From Pseudovibrio ascidiaceicola (GTDB taxonomy: Bacteria; Pseudomonadota; Alphaproteobacteria; Rhizobiales; Stappiaceae): a stretch of DNA of 64,000 nucleotides. Each line of letters starts with the position of its first letter. The stretch's first letter is position 1. Of this stretch, positions 54,224 to 63,531 are shown one piece after another. The notes under the pieces were generated by a model, which searched no databases, was not told where the DNA came from, and saw only the letters and a program-made list of their open reading frames with translations. The stretch covers positions 248,001 through 312,000 of the forward strand of contig NZ_FOSK01000003.1 of assembly GCF_900114245.1 (NCBI RefSeq), written 5' to 3'. A program made the translations under genes and the position numbers.

Positions 54224-57200
54224 TCACTCACCAGCAACCGAAACTTCAGGTGTTTTCGGAGCTTCTGGCCTTGGAAAAAACAACCTCATCACCCCCGCTT
54301 TGAATCTCCCGACATCAGCCAGGATCATCATGAACGTTGGGATCAGGAACAAGGTGATCAAGGTTGCAAATAGAATTCCAAAGCCCAAGGACACCGCTGC
54401 AGGAATGAGGAACTGAGCCTGTTCAGCGGTTTCGAAGATCATTGGTGCCAGCCCGGCAAACGTGGTCGTCGAGGTTAGGATCACGGCACGCATGCGCTGA
54501 GTTCCTGCTGCAACAAGAGCCTGACGCATTGGCATACCGACAGCCCTATTGTCATTAAAGGCAGAAACCAGAAGCAGACTGTCGTTCACCACAATACCGC
54601 TGAGAGCAAGTATCCCGTTGATGCTGAGGATGGAAACGGGGATACCAACAATCCAGTGCCCGATAATCGCTCCCGTAATACCAAACGGAATAGCGATCAT
54701 GACCACAATCGGCTGGGTGTAAGACTTGAGCGGCACCGCAAGCAGAACATAGATCGCGATGATCGTAATTCCAAAGGCAGTCATCAGCCCACCAATTGCT
54801 TCCCGTTGCTGTTCAACCTCTCCCCCAAAATCAACGGCAACACCGGGATACATTGCCTGTAGTTCTGGCAAGATTTCCTGATTGAAATAGGTAACCAATG
54901 CATCAGCGGCGATTTCGTCTTTATTGATCTGCGCATCCAGTGTCGCCACCCGCTTGCGTGAACTGCGATAGATCTCATCTACAGTCAGATCAGAATGCAA
55001 GTTTGCAACGGAGGACAGCAAGATAGGATCACCAGCCGGAGTGCGAACATAGAGCGTTTGCAAGGCTGCAGCAGAGCTCCGCTGCGCCTCTGGGTAACGC
55101 ACCCTAACCTTCACCTCTTGCTGGTTCCGCTGGAACTCCTGTATCTCTGCGCCGCCGATAGCCTGAAACACCTGCTCAGAAATGGCAGAGGTCGTCAGGC
55201 CAACGGAGCGTCCATAATCAGTGAGTTCAATGTTCAATCGCCCACGCACAGCCCTGAAGTCATTGGTAACCGACAAAACGCCGTTCTGGGTTGAGAGCCT
55301 ATCCTCAACGTACTGACTAGCCGCAATCAACTGATCAACATCATCCAGTAGTAGCTCCACTCTGAAATCAGCAAAATCAAAGTCATCAGCCGCAAACTTA
55401 ATCGTTTGCGCCCCTTCAACAGGTCCAACCAGCTTGCGCCAGCGCTCTGCAATCTCATTTGCGGTAATGTCACGCTCGCTTGGCGGTGTAGCAATTGCCA
55501 GCACAGTCACGTTTCCATCGTCACTGGCCTGCATCTCAATGCCAGTGATCGGAGAAACACCAGACGTTACTTCAGCATCCAACTGCGCTTTCAATTCATG
55601 AGCCGCCGCTTCAATCCGGTTCGCTTCAGCAAACAGTCGCCCATAACCAAGGTCAGGCTCGCCTTTATAGGTCGCAGTCACGATTTGACGTGGGATCTCT
55701 GGAAAGAACACAACACGCACAATCCCAGAAGGCACCATGTAGACCACCGCCACAAAGAGCACCACAAAGCACAAGGCAGACAGATAACGCATTCTGAGGC
55801 TGAGCTTCACCAAGGGGCGATAAACACTTTGCTTAAACCGCTCCAAGCCGCCGCTGACAGCGTTCTGAATAACCTTCCAACCACGAGAAAGCGGATTAGC
55901 AGGCTTTGCATTATGCTTCAGATGAGCCAGATGCGCAGGCAGAATGAACTTGGATTCAATGATCGAAAACACAAGGCAGAAGACCACCACCCAGGAGAAC
56001 ACCGAGAACACTTCCGCCAGCCGTCCAGTCACCAGCGTGATTGGGTAGAAAGCAGCAATTGTCGTCAGCACACCAAAGATTGCAGGTGTGGCGACCAGTT
56101 TGACGCCCTTGATGACGTTATCAATCCCATCGCCTTCTTTCTCAGTCACACTATGTGCGCTCTCAGCAACCACAATCGCATCATCAACCACGATACCAAG
56201 CGCAATGATGAACCCAAACGTGGTCATCTCATTGAGTGTCATTCCCCAAAAGGAATCTCCCATCAAAGTGAGTGCGCCTGCGAAAGCGATTGGTAGTCCC
56301 ATCGCAACCCAAAAAGCCGTACGTAAGTTGAGAAATAGCGCTAGAGTGACAAGTACAAGCCCCATCCCCATCAGGCCGTTTTTCATCATCAGCGAAAGAC
56401 GGTCTGAGATGTTCTCGCTCTCGTCCTCCCAAAAATCAAACTTGATGTTCGTGGGCAAGCTGTCTTCGGCTTCAACCTCATTGATAATTTCACGTGCTCG
56501 CACTGCAGCAGGAATAAGATTGGCTTTCCCGATCAGCTGCACGCTCAGCTTTCTGGCAGGTAGTCCTTGATAGCGGTAGATTGAGCGATCATCCGTGTAA
56601 GCATCCGTAATCTTTGCAACATCCTGCAATCGCACAACGGTGCCATCAGAAAGAGTCACAACCGGAATGCTTTCAAAGTCTTGCAGAAAATAACCCTGCC
56701 TGTCAGCTTTGATTAGGATCCTACCGTTTTCACTCTTCAAACTGCCTTGCTGAGAAATGAGCGAGAAGTTACCTACCTGCCGAACCAGTTCATCGAAGCT
56801 GAGCTTGTACCGCTGCAATGCTTCTTCTTGCACTTCAATCGATATCTCCTGTATCCGCTCGCCACTGATGGTGACAGAAGGGATCAGTGCGTCTTCAAGT
56901 AAGCGATCTTTGATACGTCGTGCAACAGTATCCAGAACATCTGGATCCGCATCACCATAGAGCTCAACTTGAATGGCGTCTTCAATCTCTTCCGCGCGCA
57001 CCACAACTGGCTTTTCAGCAGTGGAAGGAAGAGAAACAGCATCCACCTTGGTTTTGATGTCCGAAAGAAGCTTATCCAGATCAGTGCCTGACGACTTTTC
57101 AATTACAATCGAAGAGTTGCTCGCCGTGGAGGTGCTGGTGACCTTTTTAATACCTTCGGTCCCCGTCAATGCACGCTCAATCTTCTCCGTCACACCACGT

Positions 57201-57397
57201 TCGGTTTCCTGCGCAGCACCTGATTTGTATTCAACGCTGATGGTGACTTGATTGGCTTCAAATCCCGGGAAACCCTCAGTGCGAATGTTCATTGCCGTGT
57301 AAACACCAGCAACAAAAATGCAGATCATAAGCAGGTTCGCCGCAACCGGGTTGTGCGCAAACCAGGCGATCCACCCTTTGTGGTTACTCTGTTGCAT
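54224..57397 (-). CDS. RND-family efflux permease
   Basis: A 1057-residue proton-driven inner membrane pump, inner part of a tripartite efflux complex. About twelve membrane helices; hallmark segments NLLMICIFVAGVYTAMNIRTEGFPG, ALFLNLRTAFWVAMGLPIAFAGALTLM, FIIALGIVVDDAIVVAES (proton-relay aspartates DD), ITLVTGRLAEVF and GIVVNDSLLLVSAFNDNRAVGMPMRQAL. The two large periplasmic loops are present. The layout resembles the hydrophobe/amphiphile and CusA-distant AcrB-like group; substrate is unknown. Starts three bases after the adaptor gene, with GGAG in the overlap region. Confidence 0.96.
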   Translation of the reverse strand: MQQSNHKGWIAWFAHNPVAANLLMICIFVAGVYTAMNIRTEGFPGFEANQVTISVEYKSGAAQETERGVTEKIERALTGTEGIKKVTSTSTASNSSIVIEKSSGTDLDKLLSDIKTKVDAVSLPSTAEKPVVVRAEEIEDAIQVELYGDADPDVLDTVARRIKDRLLEDALIPSVTISGERIQEISIEVQEEALQRYKLSFDELVRQVGNFSLISQQGSLKSENGRILIKADRQGYFLQDFESIPVVTLSDGTVVRLQDVAKITDAYTDDRSIYRYQGLPARKLSVQLIGKANLIPAAVRAREIINEVEAEDSLPTNIKFDFWEDESENISDRLSLMMKNGLMGMGLVLVTLALFLNLRTAFWVAMGLPIAFAGALTLMGDSFWGMTLNEMTTFGFIIALGIVVDDAIVVAESAHSVTEKEGDGIDNVIKGVKLVATPAIFGVLTTIAAFYPITLVTGRLAEVFSVFSWVVVFCLVFSIIESKFILPAHLAHLKHNAKPANPLSRGWKVIQNAVSGGLERFKQSVYRPLVKLSLRMRYLSALCFVVLFVAVVYMVPSGIVRVVFFPEIPRQIVTATYKGEPDLGYGRLFAEANRIEAAAHELKAQLDAEVTSGVSPITGIEMQASDDGNVTVLAIATPPSERDITANEIAERWRKLVGPVEGAQTIKFAADDFDFADFRVELLLDDVDQLIAASQYVEDRLSTQNGVLSVTNDFRAVRGRLNIELTDYGRSVGLTTSAISEQVFQAIGGAEIQEFQRNQQEVKVRVRYPEAQRSSAAALQTLYVRTPAGDPILLSSVANLHSDLTVDEIYRSSRKRVATLDAQINKDEIAADALVTYFNQEILPELQAMYPGVAVDFGGEVEQQREAIGGLMTAFGITIIAIYVLLAVPLKSYTQPIVVMIAIPFGITGAIIGHWIVGIPVSILSINGILALSGIVVNDSLLLVSAFNDNRAVGMPMRQALVAAGTQRMRAVILTSTTTFAGLAPMIFETAEQAQFLIPAAVSLGFGILFATLITLFLIPTFMMILADVGRFKAGVMRLFFPRPEAPKTPEVSVAGE

Positions 57398-57400
57398 GGC

Positions 57401-58582
57401 TTACTCCGCAGCCTGAGTGGTTACAATCTGCTGTGGCAGATAACGACTGATCGGGTTCACCACGATCTTCCAGGGCCCTCGCGAAGGGAACGCGCTCACA
57501 TCCAAAGCCACCTCGTCAACACGGGTAAACAAAGGCGTCACAAGATGCCGTTCCAACTGGCTGTCATCAGAAACTGTCCAGACATATCCTTGAGAGGTTA
57601 TGGCGGATGCCGGAACCATGACTATGTCTGGAATCTCTCGCCCTATGAGCATCACACGCACAAATGTACCCGGGCGCATGACAGTGCCCTGTGCATTGCG
57701 AGGTTCAATCTGCAATCGCAAGGATTGCTGACGTGTTTGAGCATTCGCAGTTGCCCCAATTGAAGTGATCTTGGCGGGCCATTCCACACCAGCCTCATTC
57801 AACACGCGTGCCGATATCTCATTGACACTGAGAGAATTACCCTTCTCGGTCAGCAGCAATTGCCATTGAACAGGCGTCAGAGCCACCTCAACATCCAATG
57901 TATCGGTCGAATAAATCTCGGCAATTTGCGTACCTGCAGTAACGTAGCTGGAAGGCGCAATGCTCCGCGAGATCACGACAGCATCAAACGGAGCTACAAT
58001 GCGGGTGTTTGCAAGGTTACGCTGTGCTTCTACCAGATTGGCCGCAGCAGCTTTGAGCTTCAATTGCTCCTGCTTCAAAAACGGTTTTCGCAAAACCAGC
58101 GGAGAAGCTTCTCTTCCTTTGATGTTCGCCCGTTCCCAATCCAGCTCCGCTTGCTTGCCGCGCTGCTCTTCCTGCAACAAGGAGAGCTCTGAACTAGCAA
58201 GATTTTCTTCAGCAGTCGCCAGTGCTGCCCGATAGCTGCTATCCTCAATCTCAGCCAGAACATCGCCTTTTGTGAGCATCAAACCCGGTTCGAGTTGCGA
58301 GGATAGACCCACAACCCGGCCCGTCACCTCACTCGTCAATTGCTGCTGATAGTGCGCACTCACAGCACCAAAGACTGTAAACTCAACAGCCTCGGGGCTG
58401 GCCTCTCGCGTGACCACTGAGACCAAAGGCCGTGGCAAAGTAGGTGTTGTGGCTTCCTGTGCCATAATAGGCTGTGAAGCAGCCAACCCAGCCAGAAGAG
58501 CCAGCATCGAAAGGCAAACAGCCTGAAGTGCTTTCGAAGGATATGCTCCGAAAGCCAAAAATGGTCGAAGGGTACTACGCAT
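57401..58582 (-). CDS. RND efflux periplasmic adaptor (HlyD/MFP family)
   Basis: A 393-residue membrane fusion protein bridging permease and outer membrane channel. Signal peptide about residues 15-41 (AVCLSMLALLAGLAASQPIMAQ); lipoyl/biotinyl half-motifs at VSSQLEPGLMLTKGDVLAEIED and IVAPFDAVVISRSIAPSSYVTAGTQIAEIY; coiled-coil hairpin EENLASSELSLLQEEQRGKQAELDWERANIKGREA between; then beta-barrel and proximal domains. No lipobox, so it is soluble or anchored by complex formation. Co-transcribed with the OMF upstream (44-base gap) and permease downstream (3-base gap). Confidence 0.95.
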   Translation of the reverse strand: MRSTLRPFLAFGAYPSKALQAVCLSMLALLAGLAASQPIMAQEATTPTLPRPLVSVVTREASPEAVEFTVFGAVSAHYQQQLTSEVTGRVVGLSSQLEPGLMLTKGDVLAEIEDSSYRAALATAEENLASSELSLLQEEQRGKQAELDWERANIKGREASPLVLRKPFLKQEQLKLKAAAANLVEAQRNLANTRIVAPFDAVVISRSIAPSSYVTAGTQIAEIYSTDTLDVEVALTPVQWQLLLTEKGNSLSVNEISARVLNEAGVEWPAKITSIGATANAQTRQQSLRLQIEPRNAQGTVMRPGTFVRVMLIGREIPDIVMVPASAITSQGYVWTVSDDSQLERHLVTPLFTRVDEVALDVSAFPSRGPWKIVVNPISRYLPQQIVTTQAAE

Positions 58583-58626
58583 ATTGGGAACTGCTTGTTA
58601 GTTTGAGAAGGAATAAAAGTGCCCGC

Positions 58627-60009
58627 CTAAAGGCCGATGCCAAAAGCAACAGCCAGATCAACACGATTTTGCATTCTGCTGCTGCGGATGTTGACCACCG
58701 CCTGCCGGGCAGCAAATGCATCACGCTCCGCAGACAGCAAGGTCACGATATCGGTCAGACCATCACGATACCTTCGCTCGTATTGCTCATAATTGCTTTG
58801 AGAATGTTTCAGCGCTCGGCCTAGAATCTGCTCGCGGCTACGTAATGTTTGTTCATTCTGAAGGCCATTTTCCACCTCCATAACAGCCGTTAATAACGTC
58901 TGACGGTAAGTCAGCCAAAGGCGGGCAGCATCCAGATCAGCTTGCTCTGCTGTGAGCCGGCGGTTGCCGCCATCCAGTATTGGTGCAGACAGAGAACCAA
59001 GGAGACGCCATGCCGGACCTCCATTCAACAAATCTGCAAGACTTGCAGATTGATCACTTGCAGTAAAGTTGACAGAAAAAGACGGAAGCAAGTCCTTATA
59101 AGCCGCCTTATGTTGCAGGTCCGCAGCTGCAGCCCGCTCATAAGCAGCTAAAAGATCTGGCCGCCGTCCAAGTGTGGTGGCTGGCATGGCGCCTTTAGGC
59201 AGCTTGACGTTGGGGAGCAAGCTACCAGTTCGAAAATGAGTGTTCGGCATCTGGCTGGCAGCAACCTGCATTTGCCGTTTAAGTTGATCAATCTGCAGCT
59301 TACGATCAGCCAGATCGGATTGCGCATTGGCGGTGGCAGATCGTGCCGCTTCCAAATCACTCAGCTCCCCGATGCCACGCGTAAATTGATCAGAAATGAT
59401 CTGCTCAGTGTTCCCTAAGCTGGAAATGCGGGAACGATCCAGATCAGCCAGTTTTTCCAATGCAGTGAGCTGCACCCAGTTCCGCATCGCTTGCGCTGCA
59501 AGAGAAGCCCGTGCCGCCTGCAAATCATGTTCGCTCGCGTTCAGGGTCCGGCCAGATGCGCGCGCGCGATCAGAAAGCTTGCCCCAAAGATCAGCTTCCC
59601 AATTAACGGTGAGGTCTCCGCCAACAGAACTGGCATAAGACGTCCCTTGGGCAGACTTTGAGCGTTGTCGATCTGAGCTGCTGTTAAATGTTAGTGTTGG
59701 CCAAAGTGAACCAGATGCCTTATCTCGCTCCAGCTCTGCTTTTTGTAAATCAAGCACTGACTGACGAAGAGAGATGTTGTTTGCCAACACCGCATCCACG
59801 TGTGTGTTCAGCTTCTTGTCACTACTCAATGCAAGCAGTGACGAGAGGTTTTGCGCTTGAGAAGACGTACCTTGGTTCCACTCAGCGGGTGTCTGTTTCA
59901 CGGCCATTTCTTCCGTAAACGTCGTCCGTTGAGTGCTCAACCCGGTTGCGCAACTTGCCAGCAAAATACCCGATGCAGCAAAAATGAGCATGTGCGATAA
60001 AGACCGCAT
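58627..60009 (-). CDS. TolC-like outer membrane lipoprotein of an RND system (NodT/OprM type)
   Basis: A 460-residue outer membrane factor. Signal MRSLSHMLIFAASGILLASC with lipobox LASC gives a lipidated N-terminus. Two duplicated OEP helical repeats are seen (NNISLRQSVLDLQKAELERDKASGSLWPTL and RPDLLAAYERAAAADLQHKAAYKDLLPSFSVNFTAS), with the NodT-family AGGNRRLTAEQADLDAARLWLTYRQTLLTAVMEVENGL region. First structural gene after the kinase; a 120-base gap before it may hold a promoter. Confidence 0.94.
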   Translation of the reverse strand: MRSLSHMLIFAASGILLASCATGLSTQRTTFTEEMAVKQTPAEWNQGTSSQAQNLSSLLALSSDKKLNTHVDAVLANNISLRQSVLDLQKAELERDKASGSLWPTLTFNSSSDRQRSKSAQGTSYASSVGGDLTVNWEADLWGKLSDRARASGRTLNASEHDLQAARASLAAQAMRNWVQLTALEKLADLDRSRISSLGNTEQIISDQFTRGIGELSDLEAARSATANAQSDLADRKLQIDQLKRQMQVAASQMPNTHFRTGSLLPNVKLPKGAMPATTLGRRPDLLAAYERAAAADLQHKAAYKDLLPSFSVNFTASDQSASLADLLNGGPAWRLLGSLSAPILDGGNRRLTAEQADLDAARLWLTYRQTLLTAVMEVENGLQNEQTLRSREQILGRALKHSQSNYEQYERRYRDGLTDIVTLLSAERDAFAARQAVVNIRSSRMQNRVDLAVAFGIGL

Positions 60010-60129
60010 ATCCTAACCCCTATAAATTCTTAGGGGAGAAATATCCCAATGGGGATTATCGCAGAGTAACGACGTAACCTATTAATAAATAATCACTTCT
60101 ATGCTTACACACTATTCCAGATACATCCG

Positions 60130-61422
60130 TCAAAAAATCAAACGTGTCGTGACGTGATCGCCAATCTGCTCTATCTGAAATGTCCAGTTCAAACGGCTTG
60201 CAATCCGGCGAATAAGCGACAGACCAACACCATAACTCTCCTCAAAAACAATCTCACTTTCCTGTTCTGAAAGGTCAGCCGCTTGGTTGGAAATGACGAT
60301 TTTCTGAGCACTAACCGAAATATCAATTTGGCCATACTGTGTGTGCTGGAAAGCGTTGCGAATGATGTTCGCTGCAATAATGCTCAATGGTACCTTGGGC
60401 GCGTCAACAGTTAGAGCTGGAAGGTTCACATTCAGCACAATGTCCTTCCCGCAAAGCAAGTATTTATGATCCTCAATCACTTCATCAAGAAGTGCCGACA
60501 GATCCACTTTCTCAAAGTCCGGATTAGGTTCCTGTTCCCGCCCCAGCCACAACAACGTCGCCACAATTGTTTCCATCGAATGGCTTGCACGTTTGATCCG
60601 CGCAGTTACTTTGCGCTGCTTGTCATCTGTCGCAATCTTCTCCATGACACTGGTACTGCCAGAGATGATCGTAATCGGGGTCCGCAACTCGTGGCTGGCA
60701 TGACGCAGGAAGGAATGTTCTCTTTCAACAAATCGTCCCAGTCTCCGCGCAGCACCACTCAGATGATCACCAATTTTATTCAGTTCATCATAATGAAAAT
60801 CGGGCCGTCGCTCGACTGCACTCGTCTCATTCAACGTATCAGCCCATTCTTGCAATGAAGCAATGCGGCGATTGATACGACGATTAAGGAACTGCGACAA
60901 CAGAAACACAAGAACAAGAATAATAGCGCCACCAACAAACATGACGCGCTCAAGAAAATCAAAATCCAGAATCCCCCCAGTATCCAGATTCTCATTGAAT
61001 TTTAACATGCGAACAACATAGAGCGTACGACCATCATTAAGACGCTCAGCCAGGAAAAAGATGACGAATTCTGGAGCTCTCCCGCTTTCACCAACTGGTT
61101 CGATATCAGCATGGCCAAGCTCAATTTCATCTTTTGGAAAAGCCTTCTTTACCATCTCTGGCAGATCTTCATATTTGAAGGTCGAGAAGATCCTTGCGTC
61201 TTCAGGAGGCAAGTGTGCTGGCTGCTTCTCTAATGCTTTTTCATAGGCAAGTATAAAGCTCTTTAGCTCAACCTTATTTGATAACTTCAACCCAGCAATC
61301 AGATAAGAAAACAGACCGATCGTATAGACGATGACAAGCAAACCAACGAAAGCAAGCAGCCAGTTGCGCAGCTCCCTCTTCAGGGTCTTTGCCTTCTTTC
61401 TTTTTCGCCTAAATAGAAACAT
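60130..61422 (-). CDS. Sensor histidine kinase of the efflux locus
   Basis: A 430-residue membrane kinase. Helices near residues 25-47 and 170-190 bracket a periplasmic sensor of about 120 residues. The H-box FLRHASHELRTPITIISGS is intact, as is the N-box ANIIRNAFQHTQ. The usual D-x-G-x-G ATP lid is not found: ISNQAADLSEQESEIVFEESYGVGLSLIRRIASRL appears where G1 and G2 boxes are expected, with only the YGVGLSL part matching. GAGGGAAG precedes the ATG. Follows the response regulator by 12 bases; the pair precedes the efflux genes in the same direction. Confidence 0.92.
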   Translation of the reverse strand: MFLFRRKRKKAKTLKRELRNWLLAFVGLLVIVYTIGLFSYLIAGLKLSNKVELKSFILAYEKALEKQPAHLPPEDARIFSTFKYEDLPEMVKKAFPKDEIELGHADIEPVGESGRAPEFVIFFLAERLNDGRTLYVVRMLKFNENLDTGGILDFDFLERVMFVGGAIILVLVFLLSQFLNRRINRRIASLQEWADTLNETSAVERRPDFHYDELNKIGDHLSGAARRLGRFVEREHSFLRHASHELRTPITIISGSTSVMEKIATDDKQRKVTARIKRASHSMETIVATLLWLGREQEPNPDFEKVDLSALLDEVIEDHKYLLCGKDIVLNVNLPALTVDAPKVPLSIIAANIIRNAFQHTQYGQIDISVSAQKIVISNQAADLSEQESEIVFEESYGVGLSLIRRIASRLNWTFQIEQIGDHVTTRLIF

Positions 61423-61434
61423 CTGACACTTCCC

Positions 61435-62118
61435 TCAGGGCCTCAATACAAAGCCGGAGCCCGCAATTGTATGCAAAAGCTGCGTTTCAAAAGGGCGCTG
61501 GACTTGGCGGCGAAGTTTATAAAGGTGCACTTTAAGACTATCACTGGCAGGTACCTGGTCACCCCAAACAGCTCTCTCAAGCTCTTGTTTGCTCAAAACA
61601 TTGGGGGTGCTGCGAACCAGTTGCTCAAGCAAGATCCATCCAGTCGGTGACAGTTTTAACTGACGCCCAGCTCGCACCGCCTGCCGAGCACTCAAATTGA
61701 CTTCCAGATCCCCGATTGTAACTGCATTACAATGGCCTTTACTCCTGCGATGCAAAGCACGAATACGTACCGCCAACTCAGGAAAGGCAAAGGGCTTGAT
61801 CAGGTAGTCGTCCGCACCCGCTTCAAATCCGGCAACGCGATCACTCACCGCATCACGCGCAGTCAGCATGAGGATCGGACAGGTGATGTTCTGTGCTCGC
61901 AACTGCTGACAAACCGATAGCCCATCAACCTTAGGCAGCGTGAGATCAAGCAAAATAAGATCGTATTGATTTTTCAGTGCGCTATCGAGGCCTGCCTGAC
62001 CATTAAAGGCAAAGTCACATTCGATATTCTCAAAAGACAAAAAATCACCAACCGTCGCCGCCAGATCCATGTCGTCTTCAATGAGAAGTACAAGCAGTGC
62101 ATTCATTTCCATCGGCAT
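61435..62118 (-). CDS. OmpR-family response regulator
   Basis: A 227-residue regulator. Receiver domain: acidic pair LIEDDMD, phospho-acceptor in LILLDLTLPKVDGL, Thr in LMLTARD and Lys in DDYLIKPF, all conserved. The C-terminal winged helix (VLSKQELERAVWGDQVPASDSLKVHLYKLRRQVQRP...LLHTIAGSGFVLRP) is the OmpR/PhoB type. ATG 62118 is favoured by AAGG eight bases in front. First gene of the TCS-efflux run; it probably controls the three efflux genes and itself. Confidence 0.95.
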   Translation of the reverse strand: MPMEMNALLVLLIEDDMDLAATVGDFLSFENIECDFAFNGQAGLDSALKNQYDLILLDLTLPKVDGLSVCQQLRAQNITCPILMLTARDAVSDRVAGFEAGADDYLIKPFAFPELAVRIRALHRRSKGHCNAVTIGDLEVNLSARQAVRAGRQLKLSPTGWILLEQLVRSTPNVLSKQELERAVWGDQVPASDSLKVHLYKLRRQVQRPFETQLLHTIAGSGFVLRP

Positions 62119-62472
62119 CACTCAGCCTTGCCTGACTACCATTAGGAGACCTGAAAGAGCTTTTGACCGTATCCGATCAAAATTAAGCGGCGGTTGAACC
62201 GTGAAAAAGGCTGAAGCATTCGACTACACCTATGAAGGATACATCCTCGGAACATCCCACAGCAGATGTAACTGCTCGGTTACCACGTAACAATCTGAAT
62301 TGTATAATACTTTCCCTAAAAATTCGGAAGAAAGCAGCCTCCCGGATGGATAAGGAAGCACACCTGCTCATGATAAAGGCACAAGTTTAAAACCCACAAT
62401 TTGCATGACACATGTTTTTCGCTTTACTCTCGTATTTAGAGTTTCTTATCGCCTTTTTTTGAAAGCCTTTTG
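62107..62472. other. Divergent region between response regulator and AraC genes
   Basis: 366 bases. It holds the promoter at 62280-62308 for the AraC gene. Two short frames (29 plus-strand and 62 minus-strand codons) have no ribosome site I trust. No operator palindrome is clear. Confidence 0.5.
62280..62308 (+). promoter_or_regulatory. Promoter of the AraC-family gene
   Basis: -35 TTACCA and perfect -10 TATAAT with 17 bases between; the resulting leader to the start at 62473 is about 155 bases. Confidence 0.5.
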
Positions 62473-63522
62473 ATGAATGCGCAACAAAGTGATGCATCTA
62501 CTCTTCCCCGAAATCACTTCTCATTAAATGTTGTAGAACAACACGAGCGGTTTGATCTTTGGCGAGAGAGCCTCGGTTGCCTTTATGAGGTTGAAGCAAG
62601 CTGCAAACAGAGCAGGCAGACATTCTTTGGTGACATCAAATCGGTTTTGCTGGAAAACGTCATCCTGTCCGACGCGAAAGCACAAAGCCATCTCGCCAAT
62701 CGCAGCTCAGCAGCAATGGCCCGCGACGGCCTTGATCACTATCTGTTACTCATAAAGAAATCTGGAAGTGGTGAGTTCTGGTCTAATAAAACCCGCCACC
62801 AATCCAAGCCAGGTGACTGCATCTTTGTCGACCTCTCTCAAGAGGCGTTCTCAACTCAAACCGCCTACTCAAACTTCACAATGCTCATTCCGCGCTCGAA
62901 GTTAGACCCTCTTGTGAAAGATGCTGCAGACCTGCACAACTCTATTCTGCACGCGGCAGATCCATTGGTGACGCTTCTCAAGGAACACATCTGCCTGCTT
63001 GCAAAGCAAAGCTTATCCATGAGCTACGAGCAAGCACAGGCCATAATACCCGCCTCTATCGGACTTCTTGCTGCTTGCTTACAATCAAACGAACGTCACA
63101 GTGATCAGGAGCAATCCGGCATCAAGATAGCTCTCCTTGGCAGAGCCCGCCGGATTATCGAAGCAAACCTGAACAATCCTAATCTCACCCCCGCCTACCT
63201 CTGCAAATCCTTAGGAATTACCCGAGCAAACCTCTACGTTTTATTTGAACCACTGGGCGGCGTAAGCTCCTACATCCGTCAGTATCGATTAAGAGCGGTT
63301 GCCCGTGCAATCCTGTCATCAACCAATAAATTCACGTCGATCTATCAGATTGCGCAGGAATACGGTTTTACCAACGAAAGCTCCTTCAGCCGCCTTTTCA
63401 AGCAACGCTTCGGCATGTCTCCAAGCGATGCACGTGAGCAAAAAGGAGCGCTTCTTGCTCACGCAACAAAAGAAGAAACCGAAGGCCGCCGCTTTGAGAC
63501 CTGGGTACAACATTTGAGGTAA
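62473..63522 (+). CDS. AraC-family transcriptional regulator
   Basis: A 349-residue activator/repressor. N-terminal AraC-binding-like domain (FSLNVVEQHERFDLWRESLGCLYEVEASC...), then the two helix-turn-helix subdomains: LTPAYLCKSLGITRANLYVLFEPLGGVSSYIRQYRLRAVARAIL and TSIYQIAQEYGFTNESSFSRLFKQRFGMSPSDARE, the family signature. The open frame has a TTG three bases earlier; ATG 62473 is the probable start. Divergent from the efflux two-component genes but with no evidence that it controls them. Target unknown. Confidence 0.93.
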   Translation: MNAQQSDASTLPRNHFSLNVVEQHERFDLWRESLGCLYEVEASCKQSRQTFFGDIKSVLLENVILSDAKAQSHLANRSSAAMARDGLDHYLLLIKKSGSGEFWSNKTRHQSKPGDCIFVDLSQEAFSTQTAYSNFTMLIPRSKLDPLVKDAADLHNSILHAADPLVTLLKEHICLLAKQSLSMSYEQAQAIIPASIGLLAACLQSNERHSDQEQSGIKIALLGRARRIIEANLNNPNLTPAYLCKSLGITRANLYVLFEPLGGVSSYIRQYRLRAVARAILSSTNKFTSIYQIAQEYGFTNESSFSRLFKQRFGMSPSDAREQKGALLAHATKEETEGRRFETWVQHLR

Positions 63523-63531
63523 GGAACAATT

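Noticed and set aside
55406-56296. Plus-strand 296-codon frame antisense to the RND permease
   Set aside because: Shadow of the permease gene; no start context or domain.
62183-62371. 62-codon minus-strand frame between response regulator and AraC genes
   Set aside because: Overlaps the AraC promoter on the opposite strand, no ribosome site, no domain.
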